A stretch of DNA of 32,353 nt from Rhodocyclaceae bacterium (GTDB lineage Bacteria; Pseudomonadota; Gammaproteobacteria; Burkholderiales; Rhodocyclaceae): the NCBI GenBank assembly GCA_028869135.1, contig JAGWTC010000028.1, forward strand, positions 1-32,353, given 5' to 3'. Of the stretch, positions 8,199 through 21,456 are shown piece after piece. The notes below the pieces were generated by a model, which saw only the letters and a program-made list of their open reading frames with translations, ran no database searches and was not told where the DNA came from. The translations under genes and the position numbers were made by a program. Numbering within the stretch: the stretch's first letter is position 1; every line of letters starts with the position of its first letter.

Positions 8199-8517
8199 GC
8201 TGGGCTCCCTTGAATTGCGGGGACTGGCTGCAATACCGAGTCCTGCCCGGGGTACTGCAAACCCCGTGCCAGTGAGCAATTCCTAGCTCTATCAGTTACT
8301 TATCCGCCGGGCGCGGACTGCGAGCCGCGTATGGGTGTTGGGGATAGGCGACAGCGCCGGATGGCGTTTGTTCAACGGGCTGTTTTTAAAAGGAAACCGC
8401 TGTCTGTGATCGGCGACAGATGCGGAACGCCCGCGAATTTGAAGAAGATTTTTTGAGGCTCACGCTGTGAGCCTTGTCGACGCGAAGATGGCTCCGTCAT
8501 TCGTTGAGGAGTCCGTC
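8199..8517. other. Intergenic region upstream of the recCBD block
   Basis: This 319-base stretch carries no long ORF. It should hold the minus-strand promoter of the BON pair and the plus-strand promoter for the recC side, though neither was identified with confidence. It contains a CTGT-N8-ACAG palindrome (8404-8419) and a perfect GGCTCAC-GCT-GTGAGCC hairpin (8457-8473). The hairpin has a T-run on its left and none on its right, so it is not a typical terminator in either direction. Confidence 0.6.
8404..8419. promoter_or_regulatory. Candidate LexA-type box
   Basis: CTGTGATCGGCGACAG fits the LexA half-site pattern CTGT-N8-ACAG exactly. It is 206 bases before the recC start and 99 bases before the small ORF. 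The spacer is GC-rich, whereas good LexA boxes usually have an AT-rich spacer. A match of this length is expected about once per 65 kb by chance, so support is modest. Confidence 0.3.
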
Positions 8518-8613
8518 ATGAACCGCCTGTTTTCGCATCTGCCGCCACTTTCCGACCGTTTCGTTTTCCGTTCCACGCTGCTGCTGTGGGTGGTCGCCGT
8601 GCTGCTCGGGTAA
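8518..8613 (+). CDS. Possible small membrane peptide upstream of recC
   Basis: A 31-residue ORF beginning MNRLFSHLPPLSDRF and ending in a hydrophobic run (STLLLWVVAVLLG). GAGGAG is placed 6 bases before the ATG, a better ribosome site than that of recC itself, whose ATG lies 11 bases after this stop. It could be a short membrane peptide, a leader that couples translation to recC, or a chance ORF. An in-frame ATG at 8488 would give a 41-residue form but lacks a clear ribosome site. I do not recognise a family. Confidence 0.35.
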   Translation: MNRLFSHLPPLSDRFVFRSTLLLWVVAVLLG

Positions 8614-8624
8614 TATCCGGGCCC

Positions 8625-11600
8625 ATGTTCACCTTCATCCACGGCAACCGGCAGGAGCTGCTTGCGCGCCATTTCGCCGCGCAACTGAGAAGCCGACCGC
8701 TGGACATCTTCGAGCGCGAGGTTGTGGTGGTGCAAAGCGGCGGCATGGCGCGCTGGCTGCAGATGTTTCTGGCCGAGGAACTGGGCATCGCAACCCAGTT
8801 CCGCTTCACCTTTCCCGCCGGTTATCTGTGGGAGCTGTTCGGCAAAGTGCTGCCGGACGTGCCCAAGGAGACGCCGTTCGCCAGCGATATCCTGATCTGG
8901 CAGCTCTTGCGTCTGATGCCGACAGCGCCGACAGGCGACGCGTTTGCGCCCTTGCATCGCTATCTCGCCGACGGCGACATGGTCAAGCGCCACGGCCTGG
9001 CGCGCAAGCTGGCGCAATGCTTCGACAGCTATCTCGCCTATCGCCCCGAGTGGGTCGGCGCCTGGCTGGCCGGCAAGCAGGTCGGCCTGGGCGAGCACGA
9101 AGCCTGGCAGGCGTGGCTGTGGCAGCGCATCGGCGAGGAAGCCGGCGAGCTGCCGGCGGCGCATCCGGCCGAGCTTTTCTTCAAGGCGCTGGAAAATTCC
9201 TCACCCCTCTCCCCGGCCCTCCCCCACGAGGGGGGAGGGAGCAAGACAGCCGTGGATTTGTCCGCTCTGTTACCCAAACGTCTTACCGTCTTTGGCATCG
9301 GCGCGATGCCGCCGCCCTATCTGGATATCTTCAAACGGCTCGGCCGGCATGTCGACGTTTCCTTCTATCTGGTCAATCCCTGCCGCGAATACTGGGGTGA
9401 CTTGGTCACGCAACGGGCGCTGGCGCGGGCCGCGCTGGAAACCCCGGAAGCCGTTCCGCTGCTGGAAACCGGCCATCCGCTGCTGGGGTCGCTGGGGCAG
9501 GTGACGCGCGCGAGCTTCGAGCGGCTCGCCGGCGAAAATGACATCGAGCTGTTTGTGGAGCCGGGTGCCGGAAACCTGCTGGACGTCTTGCAGGCCGATT
9601 TGCTCGACATGCGCCGCCGCGAACCCGAGGAACGTATTGTCCTGGCGGCCGACGATGAGTCGATCCAGTTCCATGTCTGCCACGGCGCCACGCGCGAGAT
9701 CGAGGTGCTGCACAACCGCCTGCTCAAGCTCCTTGCCGCCGATCCGACGCTGCAGCCGCACGACGTGCTGGTGCTGACGCCGGACATCATTGCCATGGCG
9801 CCGCTGATCGAGGCGGTGTTTTCCACCGCCGGCGGCCGCCATTCGATTCCCTTCACGATCGCCGACCGGCCGCTGGAGCTGGAAGCGCCTCTGTTGCGCG
9901 CCTTCAACGCCTTGCTCGATCTGGCTCACGGCCGTTTCGACGCCGAAAGCGTCCTCGGCGTGCTCGAACAAGCCTGTATCGCCGAGCGCTTCGGTTTCGA
10001 CGCCGACGCACTGGAGCTCGTCCGCGCCTGGGTCGGCGAAAGCGGCATCCGCTGGGGCCTGTCCGCCGCCGCGCGCGCCGAGCGCGGCCTGCCGGCCGAC
10101 GATACGCACAGCTGGCATTTCGGCCTCAAGCGCATGCTGCTCGGCGTAGCCTTGCCGCAGCGTCTGATGGCGGACGGTGTCGCTGCTGACGCGCCGCTCG
10201 AGGCGCGTTTGACGGGCAACGAATTGTTCGAGGGCATCTTGCCCTTCGACGCCATCGAAGGTGTGCGTACCCAGGTGCTGGGCAAGCTGCTCGGTTTCAT
10301 GGATGCGCTGGAGCAGACCATGCAGCAGCTCGCGCGCGACCGCAGCGTCGGCGAATGGGCGGAGTTGCTGCCGCAGATCTGCCAGCGCTTCTGCTACGAC
10401 GAAGCCCGGCTGGCTTTCGCCGACAACAGCGCGCAGCGCGCCGTGAATACCTTGCGCACGACGCTGCAGCAACTGGCCAAGTCCGCCGCGCGCGCCGCCG
10501 GCAGCGAGGCCGTGCCGCTCGACGTGATGCGCCGCGAACTCAAGGCCCGCCTCGACGACATGCCGCCGGGCTGGGCCTTCCTCGGCGGCGGCGTGACCTT
10601 TGCGCAACTGCTCGCCTATCGCGGCATGCCGGCGCGCGTGGTGTGCCTGATCGGCATGAACGACGGCGCGTTCCCGCGCAATCCGGCGGCGCCGGGCTTC
10701 GACTTGCTGCACAAACATCCGCGGCTCGGCGACCGCGAGGCGCGCGCCGAGGACAGGCATGCCTTCTTCGAGGTCTTGCTGTCGGCGCGCGAATATCTGC
10801 ATGTGAGCTACAGCGGACGCGGCATCCGCGACAACGCCGAGTTGCCGCCGTCGACGCTGGTGGCCGAATTGCGCGACGCGCTGGACATGACCGCCGTTGC
10901 GGAGACGGGCGCTGGAAGCGCCAGCGCTGCGCTGACCATTCAGCACCGCTTGCAGGCCTTCTCGCCGCGCTATTTCGACGGCGCCGATTCGCGCCTTTAC
11001 AGCCACGCCGCGAATTACGCGCATGCGGCCCGTGCCGCGCAGGACGCCGGCACAGCTGAGTCGGGGCCTTTCCTGGTCGAGGTTTTGCCCGAAGCGCCGC
11101 CTGAATTGCTGGCGATTACCCCGCAAGCTTTCGTGAACTTCTTCCGCAATCCGGCCCAGCACCTGTTGAGGAACCGGCTCGGTATCCATCTCGAAGAAAG
11201 CGAAGGCCTGCTCGACACGGTCGAACCCTTCGTGCCTGACGGCCTGTCGCGCTACTGGCTGCGTACGCAGCTGGTCGAGGACTGGCAAGCGTGTGTCCGG
11301 GCGCGCGACGACGCTTATGCGTTGGCGCATGCGCGCGGCATGCTGCCGCACGGCGCCGCGGGCCGTGTCTGGTTCGACCGGCTCTGGGACGAGTTCGCGC
11401 CGTTCGCCGAGCAGATTGCGGCGCGCGGCGGCGTCGCCTTGCCGCCATGCCGCATCAACCTGAATGCCGCCGGCCTTGCGGTGCAAGGCAGCATCGGCGG
11501 ATTGCAGCAGTGCGACGACGAATTCGTGCATCTCGAATGGCGGGTCGGCGATATCCGCCCCGTCGATCGCCTGTCGCTGTGGCTGCAACATGTGCTTTTG

Positions 11601-11962
11601 CATGCCGCCGGACAGCACTGCAGCAGCGTGCTGCTGACGCCGGCGGAAAGCTGGACGCTGGCGCCCTTGCAAGGCGCCGACATCGAAACGCTGTTCGCGC
11701 TCTACAAGCGCGGCAGCAGCGAACTGCTGCCTTTCTTCCCGGCGACCTCATGGCACTGGCTCGTCGCCCAGCGCGAGGGCAAGGAAACATTTTGGCGCCG
11801 TGACTGGGAGCCCAGCCAGTTCAATGCGCGCGCCGAGAGCCTCGATGCCTACGTCGATCTCGCCTGGCGCAGCTGCGACCCCTTCGATCAGGAATTCGAA
11901 ATCCTCGCCGGGCAGATCTACGGGCCCATGCTTGAGCATGCGGCGGCCGAGGAGGGCGAGGC

Positions 11963-11966
<4 letters not shown>
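8625..11966 (+). CDS. recC: Exodeoxyribonuclease V subunit gamma (RecC)
   Basis: A 1113-residue RecC, the subunit that splits the DNA duplex and recognises Chi in RecBCD, which starts double-strand-break repair. The N-terminus (MFTFIHGNRQELLARHF, then VVVVQSGGMARWLQMFLAEELGIA) matches the family pattern of a helicase-like fold without a working Walker site. Conserved later blocks include DVLVLTPDIIAMAPLIEAVF, GRHSIPFTIADRP, GGGVTFAQLLAYRGMPARVVCLIGMNDGAFPR and HAFFEVLLSAREYLHVSYSGR. The start at 8625 is set by family alignment; upstream in-frame codons encode Arg-rich sequence. Residues of about 191-206 (SSPLSPALPHEGGGS) come from a palindromic repeat inserted in frame. The stop overlaps the recB start (ATGA), so the two are translationally coupled. 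Confidence 0.96.
9199..9241. repeat. In-frame palindromic interspersed repeat inside recC
   Basis: A C-rich then G-rich element with the layout CCTCACCCCTCTCCCC, GGCCCTCCCCC, ACGAG, GGGGGAGGGAG. The hairpin arms CCCTCCCCC (9217-9225) and GGGGGAGGG (9231-9239) pair perfectly. Elements of this composition are typically scattered as small intergenic repeats in proteobacterial genomes. Here it is read through in frame and adds about 15 residues to RecC at a site between conserved blocks. Confidence 0.7.
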
Positions 11967-15579
<3,613 letters not shown>

Positions 15580-15583
<4 letters not shown>

Positions 15584-17388
15584 GTAAAACGAACGCCATG
15601 ATGAAGCAGATCGAAGCGGCGCGCCGACAGGGGCTGCTGGGCGAACTCGACGTCCATTTTGCGCGCCTGATCGCCGGCTACGATGAATCGCCTCCGGCGG
15701 TGCTGGCCGCCGCGTTGCTGAGCCAGCTCACCAGCGCGGGGCATGTCTGCCTCGATCTGGCCGCGTTCGCCGAGCAACCCGTGCTCGGCGATCTGGTCTC
15801 GACGCCGCCGCTGGCGGAATGGATCGCCGCGCTGCAAGCCCATCCGGCCTGCGGAAATGTCGGCGCGTATACGCCGCTGGCGCTTGAGGGTTCGCGTCTC
15901 TACATGCGCCGCTATTTCGACTATGAACGCGCCGTCGCCCAGGCGTGGCAGTCCGGCGCGCCCGTCGAGCTCTCGGCGGCGTTGCAGGCCAATGTTGCGG
16001 CTTTGTTCCCTGAGACGCAATCCGGCGAGGACAAACTGCGGGATCAGCGTTCCGCTGCGGTTGCGGCCTTGCAGAACCGGCGTGTGCTGATTTCGGGCGG
16101 GCCCGGCACCGGCAAGACGACGACCCTGGCCAGCATCCTCGCCTTGCTGATCGAGCAGTCGCAGGCGGATCTGCCGGCCAATCCCGGCTTGTTCGATCCC
16201 AGGCCCTCGCCTATGAAAATTCTGCTTTCCGCGCCGACCGGCAAGGCGGCCGCGCGCATGCAGGATGCGATACGCGAGGCCAAGGCGCGGCTGCCGCTGA
16301 GCGCCGAGGTCCGGGCGGCGATGCCGGAAACCGCCCAGACCCTGCATCGCCTGTTGGGCGCTCGTCCCCAGGGCGGCGGGATGGCGTGGCGGCACGGCGC
16401 CGATAATCCCCTGAGCTGCGACGTGCTGGTGGTGGACGAGGCCTCGATGATCGATCTGGCGCTGATGGCGCGCCTTCTGGCCGCCTTGCCCACAGACGCG
16501 CGGCTGATCCTGCTCGGCGACCGCGACCAGCTGGCCTCTGTCGATGCCGGTGCCGTGTTCGCCGATCTGTGCAGCGCCGGCGCGGCGACGCTGGGCGTGA
16601 GCTTCCGTTTCGGCGCCGACAGCGGCATCGGTCGCCTGGCCGCGCTGCTGCGCGTCGGCGACGCCGATGCGGCGATACGTCTCCTGAACGCGGCCAACCC
16701 GGATCTGCACTGGTCCCCGGATGCCGCCCGCCCGGCCGTGGTGGCGCATGCCTTGCGGCGCTATGCCGAATTCATCGAGCAGGCCCGGACTGTGCCGGGG
16801 AGCGGCGTTTTCGAGCGCTTCGCCGCCTTCCGTCTGCTCACGCCGGTGCGCAACGGACCACTCGGCGTCGGCGCGCTGAACGCCGAAATCGAGAAGGGCC
16901 TCGCCGCGCTGGGCGCCATTCCGCCGCGCAGCCGCTGGTATGTCGGCAAGCCCGTCATGATTGCCGCCAACGACTATGCCTTGCGGCTGTTCAACGGCGA
17001 TATCGGCATCTGCGTGGCCGACCCGGTCAGCGGCGAGTTGCGCATCGCCTTTCCGGCCGGGGACGAGGGCGCCCCGGCGGCGACATCTTCGGCGCCCGCT
17101 TCGGGCGCCCCGCGCGGCGTGCGCCTGCTGGCGCCGGCGCGCCTGCCCGCGCACGAAACGGCCTGGGCCATGACCGTGCACAAGAGCCAGGGCTCCGAGT
17201 TTGACGAGGCCGCGCTGGTCCTGCCCGACGAGCAGAGCGAGGTGGTGACGCGTGAGCTGGTGTATACGGCCGTGACGCGGGCGCGCCGCACGGCGACGAT
17301 CTGGGCCGCGGAGCCGGTGCTGCGGGCCGCCAGCCAGCGCCGTATTGCCCGCCATTCAGGCCTTGCTGAGCGTCTGCGGCGGCGCTAA
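15580..17388 (+). CDS. recD: Exodeoxyribonuclease V subunit alpha (RecD)
   Basis: A 602-residue RecD, the 5'-3' SF1B helicase motor of RecBCD. The N-terminal domain (1-160) contacts RecB/RecC; Walker A is ISGGPGTGKTTTLASILALL (about 171-190). VLVVDEASMIDLALMARLLAALP is motif II, LILLGDRDQLASVDAGAVFADL is motif III, and TVHKSQGSEFDEAALVLP with VYTAVTRARRTATIW are the C-terminal helicase motifs. A GTG at 15580 overlapping the recB stop (GTGA) is chosen as the start because it gives tight coupling; an ATG at 15598 is the alternative and would shorten the protein by six residues. No terminator is evident after it. Confidence 0.95.
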
Positions 17389-17424
17389 TTTGAGCCGGGG
17401 CGGGAACAAGCGGCCGGCGGCGCC

Positions 17425-17430
17425 TATAAT
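17425..17430 (+). promoter_or_regulatory. Possible -10 box upstream of the GGDEF-EAL gene
   Basis: A perfect TATAAT lies 24 bases before the TTG start in the 66-base gap after recD. No convincing -35 hexamer is seen at the right distance, so the promoter is tentative. The gene could instead be read through from recD. Confidence 0.35.
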
Positions 17431-17454
17431 CGGCACTGTTCCCGGGAGTCCCGC

Positions 17455-20400
17455 TTGAGTCGCCAAATTCTGCTGACGCTGGTCAACAATGCCGCGCTGT
17501 TGCTGCTGATCGTGTATCTCTACGATCTGGGCAGCCGCAGCCTGCGTTTCCGCCATTTGCGCGGCATCGGTATTCCGGTCGGCGTTGCGCTGGGTCTGGT
17601 CGGCCTTGCGATCATGCTCAATCCGCTGTATCTCGCGCCGGAGGTGTTCTTCGATACGCGCTCGGTCATGCTGGGCGTTGCCGGCCTGTTTTTCGGCGCG
17701 GTTCCAACCTGCATCGCCATGCTCGTTACCGGCGCCTATCGCATCTACGTAGGCGGCGCCGGTGTCTGGGTAGGACTCAGCGTGATTCTGTCCGCGGGCT
17801 GTCTTGGCCTGTTGTGGCGTCGCTGGCGCCGCGATGCAGGCCTGCGCATCGGCCTGCGCGAGCTGTACCTGTTCGGCGTGGTCCTGCATGCGATCATGCT
17901 TGTGCTGGTGCTCGGCCTGCCGGGAGCGCATGCAAAGTTCACGCTGGAGGCTGTGGGGCTGCCGATCATGCTGATCTACCCCGTCGCCACCGCCATGCTC
18001 GGCGCATTGATCGGCACGCGCATCGAATACGAAAGACAGGCCGACGCGCTGGCGGCGAGCGAGACGCACTTCCAGGCGCTGTACCAATACGCGCCGGTCG
18101 CGCTGTGGAAGGAGGACAGGTCGGCGGTCAAGGCGGCGCTCGATGAGATCCGCGCCAAGGGGCATGAGGATCTGGTGGCGTATTTCGCGGCGAATCCGGC
18201 CGAGCCGTGGCGCCTGGCCGCGCTGGTCAAGGTGCTGGATGTGAACGAGGCGGCGCTGGCCCTGGTGGGTGCCAATTCGCTCGGTGACACCCGCAACACC
18301 ATCGATGGTTTCTTCAACGAGAGAACCATCCTGATCTTCACGGAGCAACTGATATCGATGGCCGAGGGGAGCTACTACCACCACGGCGAGAGTTGCATCA
18401 CCCGGCTCGACCGCGAGGTGCGCGAGGTCGCCGTCAGCCTTTTCGTGCTGCCGGGGCATGAGGAGACTTTCGAGGTCGTGATGGTCGCCACCATCGACAT
18501 CACCGAGCAGAAACGTTATCAGGCCGAGATTCGCGAAAGCCACAAGCTGCTGAGCAATCTGGCCGAGCATGTGCCCGGCATGATTTTCCAGTACGAGCGG
18601 TCGCCCGATGGCAAAGGTCACTATCCCTATGTGAGCCTCGGCGCCAAGGCCATCTACGGCGTGACGCCGGCGGAAGTGAACGCCGATCCGGCCATCATCC
18701 TGTCGCGCATCCATCCGGACGACCGCGCCAGCGTCAAGGCCAGCGTCGAATACTCGATGCGCACGCTGGAGCCGTGGAGCGAGGAGTATCGCGTGCTGCT
18801 GCCGGACGGCAGCCTGCACTGGCGCAGCGGCAACGCCCAGCCCGAGCGACAGCCCGACGGCGGCACGATCTGGCACGGCTATGTGCGCGACATCAATGAG
18901 CGCAGGCGTTCCGAAGAGCGCCTGCAACTGGCCTCGCGCGTGTTCGAATCGGCGGGCGAGGCGATCCTGGTCACCGATGCTGCCGCCAACATCATCGCCG
19001 CCAATCCGGCCTTTACGCGCGTAACCGGCTACACCGAGGCCGAAGTCAAGGGCCGCAATCCGAGCGTGCTGGCCTCCGGCCGGCATGACGACAACTTCTA
19101 TCGCAACATGTGGGCCACGCTGCAGAAGCAGGGTGCCTGGTCGGGCGATATCTGGAATCGTCGCAAGAACGGAGAGGTCTACCCCGAGTGGCTGAGTGTC
19201 AGCGCCATACGCGATGCGCGCGGGCATACGCAAAGCTATGTGGCGGTATTTTCCGACCTGACCGAAATTCACCGCGCCCAGTTGCTGGCCGAGCGCATGG
19301 CGCTTGAAGATGCCATGACCGGCATGGGCAATCGCAGCGCCTTCGTTCAGCAGCTGGACAAGCGCATCGACGAGCTGGTTCAGAACCGCCGCCATGCCGG
19401 GATGCTGATTGTCGATATCGATCGCTTCAAGGCGATCAATGAAAGTCACGGCCTGATGTTCGGCGACCGCCTGCTCAAGGAGGTGGCGATGCGCATGCGG
19501 CAGATGCTGGGGCTTGAACATTTCGTCGGTCGCGTCGGCGCGGACGAGTTCGGCATCCTGCTTGCGCACCAGAGCGCCAGCCGCGACGAAGTGGGCCGCC
19601 AGGCGCTCGACATGGTCGAACAGATGCTGGTGCAACTGCGCGAAACCTACCGCATCGGCGACGAAACCGTCGATATGGATTTCAGCGTGGGTATCGTCGT
19701 GTTTCCCGACGATCCATCGGACAAGGCCAACGACGTGCTGCAGCAGGCCGACTGGGCAGCCAGCCAGTCCCGGCAGGCGGGTGGCGGCCAGACTGTGTTC
19801 TTCCAGGCCGTCATGGGCCAGCAGATTCGCGATCGCTATCGTCTTGAGCAGGAGCTGCGCAGCGCGGCGCCGGAAGATCAGTTGCGCATCTACCTGCAGC
19901 CGCAGGTAGACAAGCACGGTCGTCAGGTCAGCGCGGAGGCGCTGATGCGCTGGCAGCACCCGGAGCGCGGCCTTGTGCCGCCGGGCATGTTCATTCCGCT
20001 GGCGGAGTCTTCCGACCTGATCTTCGAGCTCGAACGCTGGATGCTGCGCGAAGTTTGCCAGTTACTGGCCCTGCTCGATGCGCGCGGCAGGCAACTGCGC
20101 ATCGCCCTCAATATCAGCGCCAAGCATTTCGAACAACCGGGTTTCGTCGAGGAGGTGCGCCGCATGCTGGCGCTGACCGGCGCCGAGGCTTCCTATCTGG
20201 TGTTTGAAATCACCGAGAGCATCATCATCGGCAACATGGCCGGGGTCACGGCCAAGATGCTGGAACTGGCGGGCATGGGCGTGCATTTCTCGCTCGACGA
20301 TTTCGGCACCGGCTATTCGAGCCTGTCCTATCTCAAGCGGCTGCCGATACACGAGCTCAAGATCGACCGCAGCTTCATCATGGACGCGCCGACCACGCCC

Positions 20401-20598
20401 AGCGACGCCGCGCTTGTCGAAACCATACTCGGCGTGGCGCGCACGCTCGGCCTGCAGGTGGTGGCTGAGGGCGTCGAAACCCAGGCGCAGGCCGACTTCC
20501 TCAAGGCGCGCGGCGATGTGGTTCATCAGGGCTACCTGTACGACAAGCCGATGCCGCTGGTCGAGTGGCTGGAAAAATACATAGACGGAACAAAATGA
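17455..20598 (+). CDS. Membrane PAS-GGDEF-EAL cyclic-di-GMP protein
   Basis: A 1047-residue inner-membrane protein. The first 185 residues form several membrane segments resembling the 5TM receptor module of LytS/YhcK type (GAVPTCIAMLVTGAYRIYVGG). Three PAS-like domains follow (about 200-350, 360-485 and 490-605; the last has NIIAANPAFTRVTGYTEAEVKGRNPSVLASG). The GGDEF domain (about 610-775) has LIVDIDRFKAINESHG but reads GADEF at 695-699 instead of GGDEF. The EAL domain (about 790-1040) keeps its catalytic residues: EAL at 828-830, NIS, EITES, SLDDFGTGYSSLSYL, KIDRSF and AEGVET. This suggests a working c-di-GMP phosphodiesterase with a modified or regulatory cyclase domain. The start is TTG with GGGAG upstream. 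The stop overlaps the DUF599 gene. Confidence 0.94.
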   Translation: MSRQILLTLVNNAALLLLIVYLYDLGSRSLRFRHLRGIGIPVGVALGLVGLAIMLNPLYLAPEVFFDTRSVMLGVAGLFFGAVPTCIAMLVTGAYRIYVGGAGVWVGLSVILSAGCLGLLWRRWRRDAGLRIGLRELYLFGVVLHAIMLVLVLGLPGAHAKFTLEAVGLPIMLIYPVATAMLGALIGTRIEYERQADALAASETHFQALYQYAPVALWKEDRSAVKAALDEIRAKGHEDLVAYFAANPAEPWRLAALVKVLDVNEAALALVGANSLGDTRNTIDGFFNERTILIFTEQLISMAEGSYYHHGESCITRLDREVREVAVSLFVLPGHEETFEVVMVATIDITEQKRYQAEIRESHKLLSNLAEHVPGMIFQYERSPDGKGHYPYVSLGAKAIYGVTPAEVNADPAIILSRIHPDDRASVKASVEYSMRTLEPWSEEYRVLLPDGSLHWRSGNAQPERQPDGGTIWHGYVRDINERRRSEERLQLASRVFESAGEAILVTDAAANIIAANPAFTRVTGYTEAEVKGRNPSVLASGRHDDNFYRNMWATLQKQGAWSGDIWNRRKNGEVYPEWLSVSAIRDARGHTQSYVAVFSDLTEIHRAQLLAERMALEDAMTGMGNRSAFVQQLDKRIDELVQNRRHAGMLIVDIDRFKAINESHGLMFGDRLLKEVAMRMRQMLGLEHFVGRVGADEFGILLAHQSASRDEVGRQALDMVEQMLVQLRETYRIGDETVDMDFSVGIVVFPDDPSDKANDVLQQADWAASQSRQAGGGQTVFFQAVMGQQIRDRYRLEQELRSAAPEDQLRIYLQPQVDKHGRQVSAEALMRWQHPERGLVPPGMFIPLAESSDLIFELERWMLREVCQLLALLDARGRQLRIALNISAKHFEQPGFVEEVRRMLALTGAEASYLVFEITESIIIGNMAGVTAKMLELAGMGVHFSLDDFGTGYSSLSYLKRLPIHELKIDRSFIMDAPTTPSDAALVETILGVARTLGLQVVAEGVETQAQADFLKARGDVVHQGYLYDKPMPLVEWLEKYIDGTK

Positions 20599-21296
20599 AG
20601 AGTTTCCTGAGCGAGATCGCCGTTATCGATATCGTCGCCTTCGTCTGGTTCCTCGCCTGCTGGGGCGGCTACAACTGGTTTGCCAGCCATGGCCGGCACG
20701 GGCGCGGTTCCCTGGTCGGCGCATCGCACGGCTACCGCCTGCAGTGGGCGCGGCAGTTGTTGCTGCGCGAAAATCGCGTCGCCGACTCCTCGCTGATCGG
20801 CAACCTCATGAGCAGCGTATCCTTCTACGCCAACACGACGATCTATGTGATTGCCGGCCTGATGGCGCTGTGGAGCACGCTGGACCAGACCATGGGTATT
20901 TTCTCCGAACTGCCTTTCGCCCGCCACTCCGCGCGTGCGCTGTGGGAGTTGCGGCTGGTCCTGCTGATCTTCGTTTTCGTCTTCGCCTACTTCAAGTTCA
21001 CCTGGGCGCTGCGCGAGTTCAATCTGCTCTCCATCATGATCGGCGCCGCGCCGGATGCGAAGGCGGTGCTGGCATCCGACGACAGACAGGAAAGCTACGC
21101 GCAGAGGATGGCGGCGGTGAATTCCATGGCCGGCGAAGAGTTCAATCGCGGCGTGCGCTCCTACTATTTCGGCCTGGCGGCCCTGGCATGGTTCATCCAG
21201 CCCTGGCTGTTCATCGGCGTCTCGACGCTGGTGGTCGTGGTGCTGTACCGGCGCGACTACGCGTCGCCGCTGCTCAGGATATTCCAGCCCGACTGA
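20595..21296 (+). CDS. DUF599 family membrane protein
   Basis: A 233-residue inner-membrane protein with four predicted segments (about 6-26, 72-95, 117-140 and 189-218). The pattern FxxCWGGYNWF near the N-terminus, LMSSVSFYANTTIYVIAGLMALW in the second segment, and FAYFKFTWALREFN are typical of the uncharacterised DUF599 family. The start codon overlaps the stop of the upstream GGDEF-EAL gene (ATGA), so the two are probably translated together and may work together. Function is unknown; the family has no established reaction. Confidence 0.85.
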   Translation: MKSFLSEIAVIDIVAFVWFLACWGGYNWFASHGRHGRGSLVGASHGYRLQWARQLLLRENRVADSSLIGNLMSSVSFYANTTIYVIAGLMALWSTLDQTMGIFSELPFARHSARALWELRLVLLIFVFVFAYFKFTWALREFNLLSIMIGAAPDAKAVLASDDRQESYAQRMAAVNSMAGEEFNRGVRSYYFGLAALAWFIQPWLFIGVSTLVVVVLYRRDYASPLLRIFQPD

Positions 21297-21456
21297 GCCC
21301 GGAACGGGCGTTCGCGCCGTCCGCCGGCGCTTTGCCCCGTCCGGGGACGCATTGCGCTTTCGTTACGCCGGAAAGTCATTTCATCGGTCTGTAATGTTGC
21401 TCTGATTAAATCCCGCCCCGTAGTCGCCCTGAGGGCATTTCGGGAATACGTTTTTC

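Noticed and set aside
8457-8473. GGCTCAC-GCT-GTGAGCC hairpin as a terminator
   Set aside because: The T-run lies on the wrong side for the plus strand, and the minus strand has A residues after the stem. It could still be a protein-binding palindrome.
9217-9239. The G/C hairpin in recC as a terminator or a gene boundary
   Set aside because: There is no T-run, the reading frame continues through it, and conserved RecC blocks are found on both sides.
9270-11672. An open frame of 800 codons on the minus strand opposite recC
   Set aside because: RecC on the plus strand is certain. The opposite frame is rich in Arg, Gln, Gly and His without recognisable domains, as expected from GC-biased third codon positions.
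17356-19959. An 867-codon minus-strand frame opposite the GGDEF-EAL gene
   Set aside because: It mirrors a well-supported multidomain gene, and its product shows no domain pattern.
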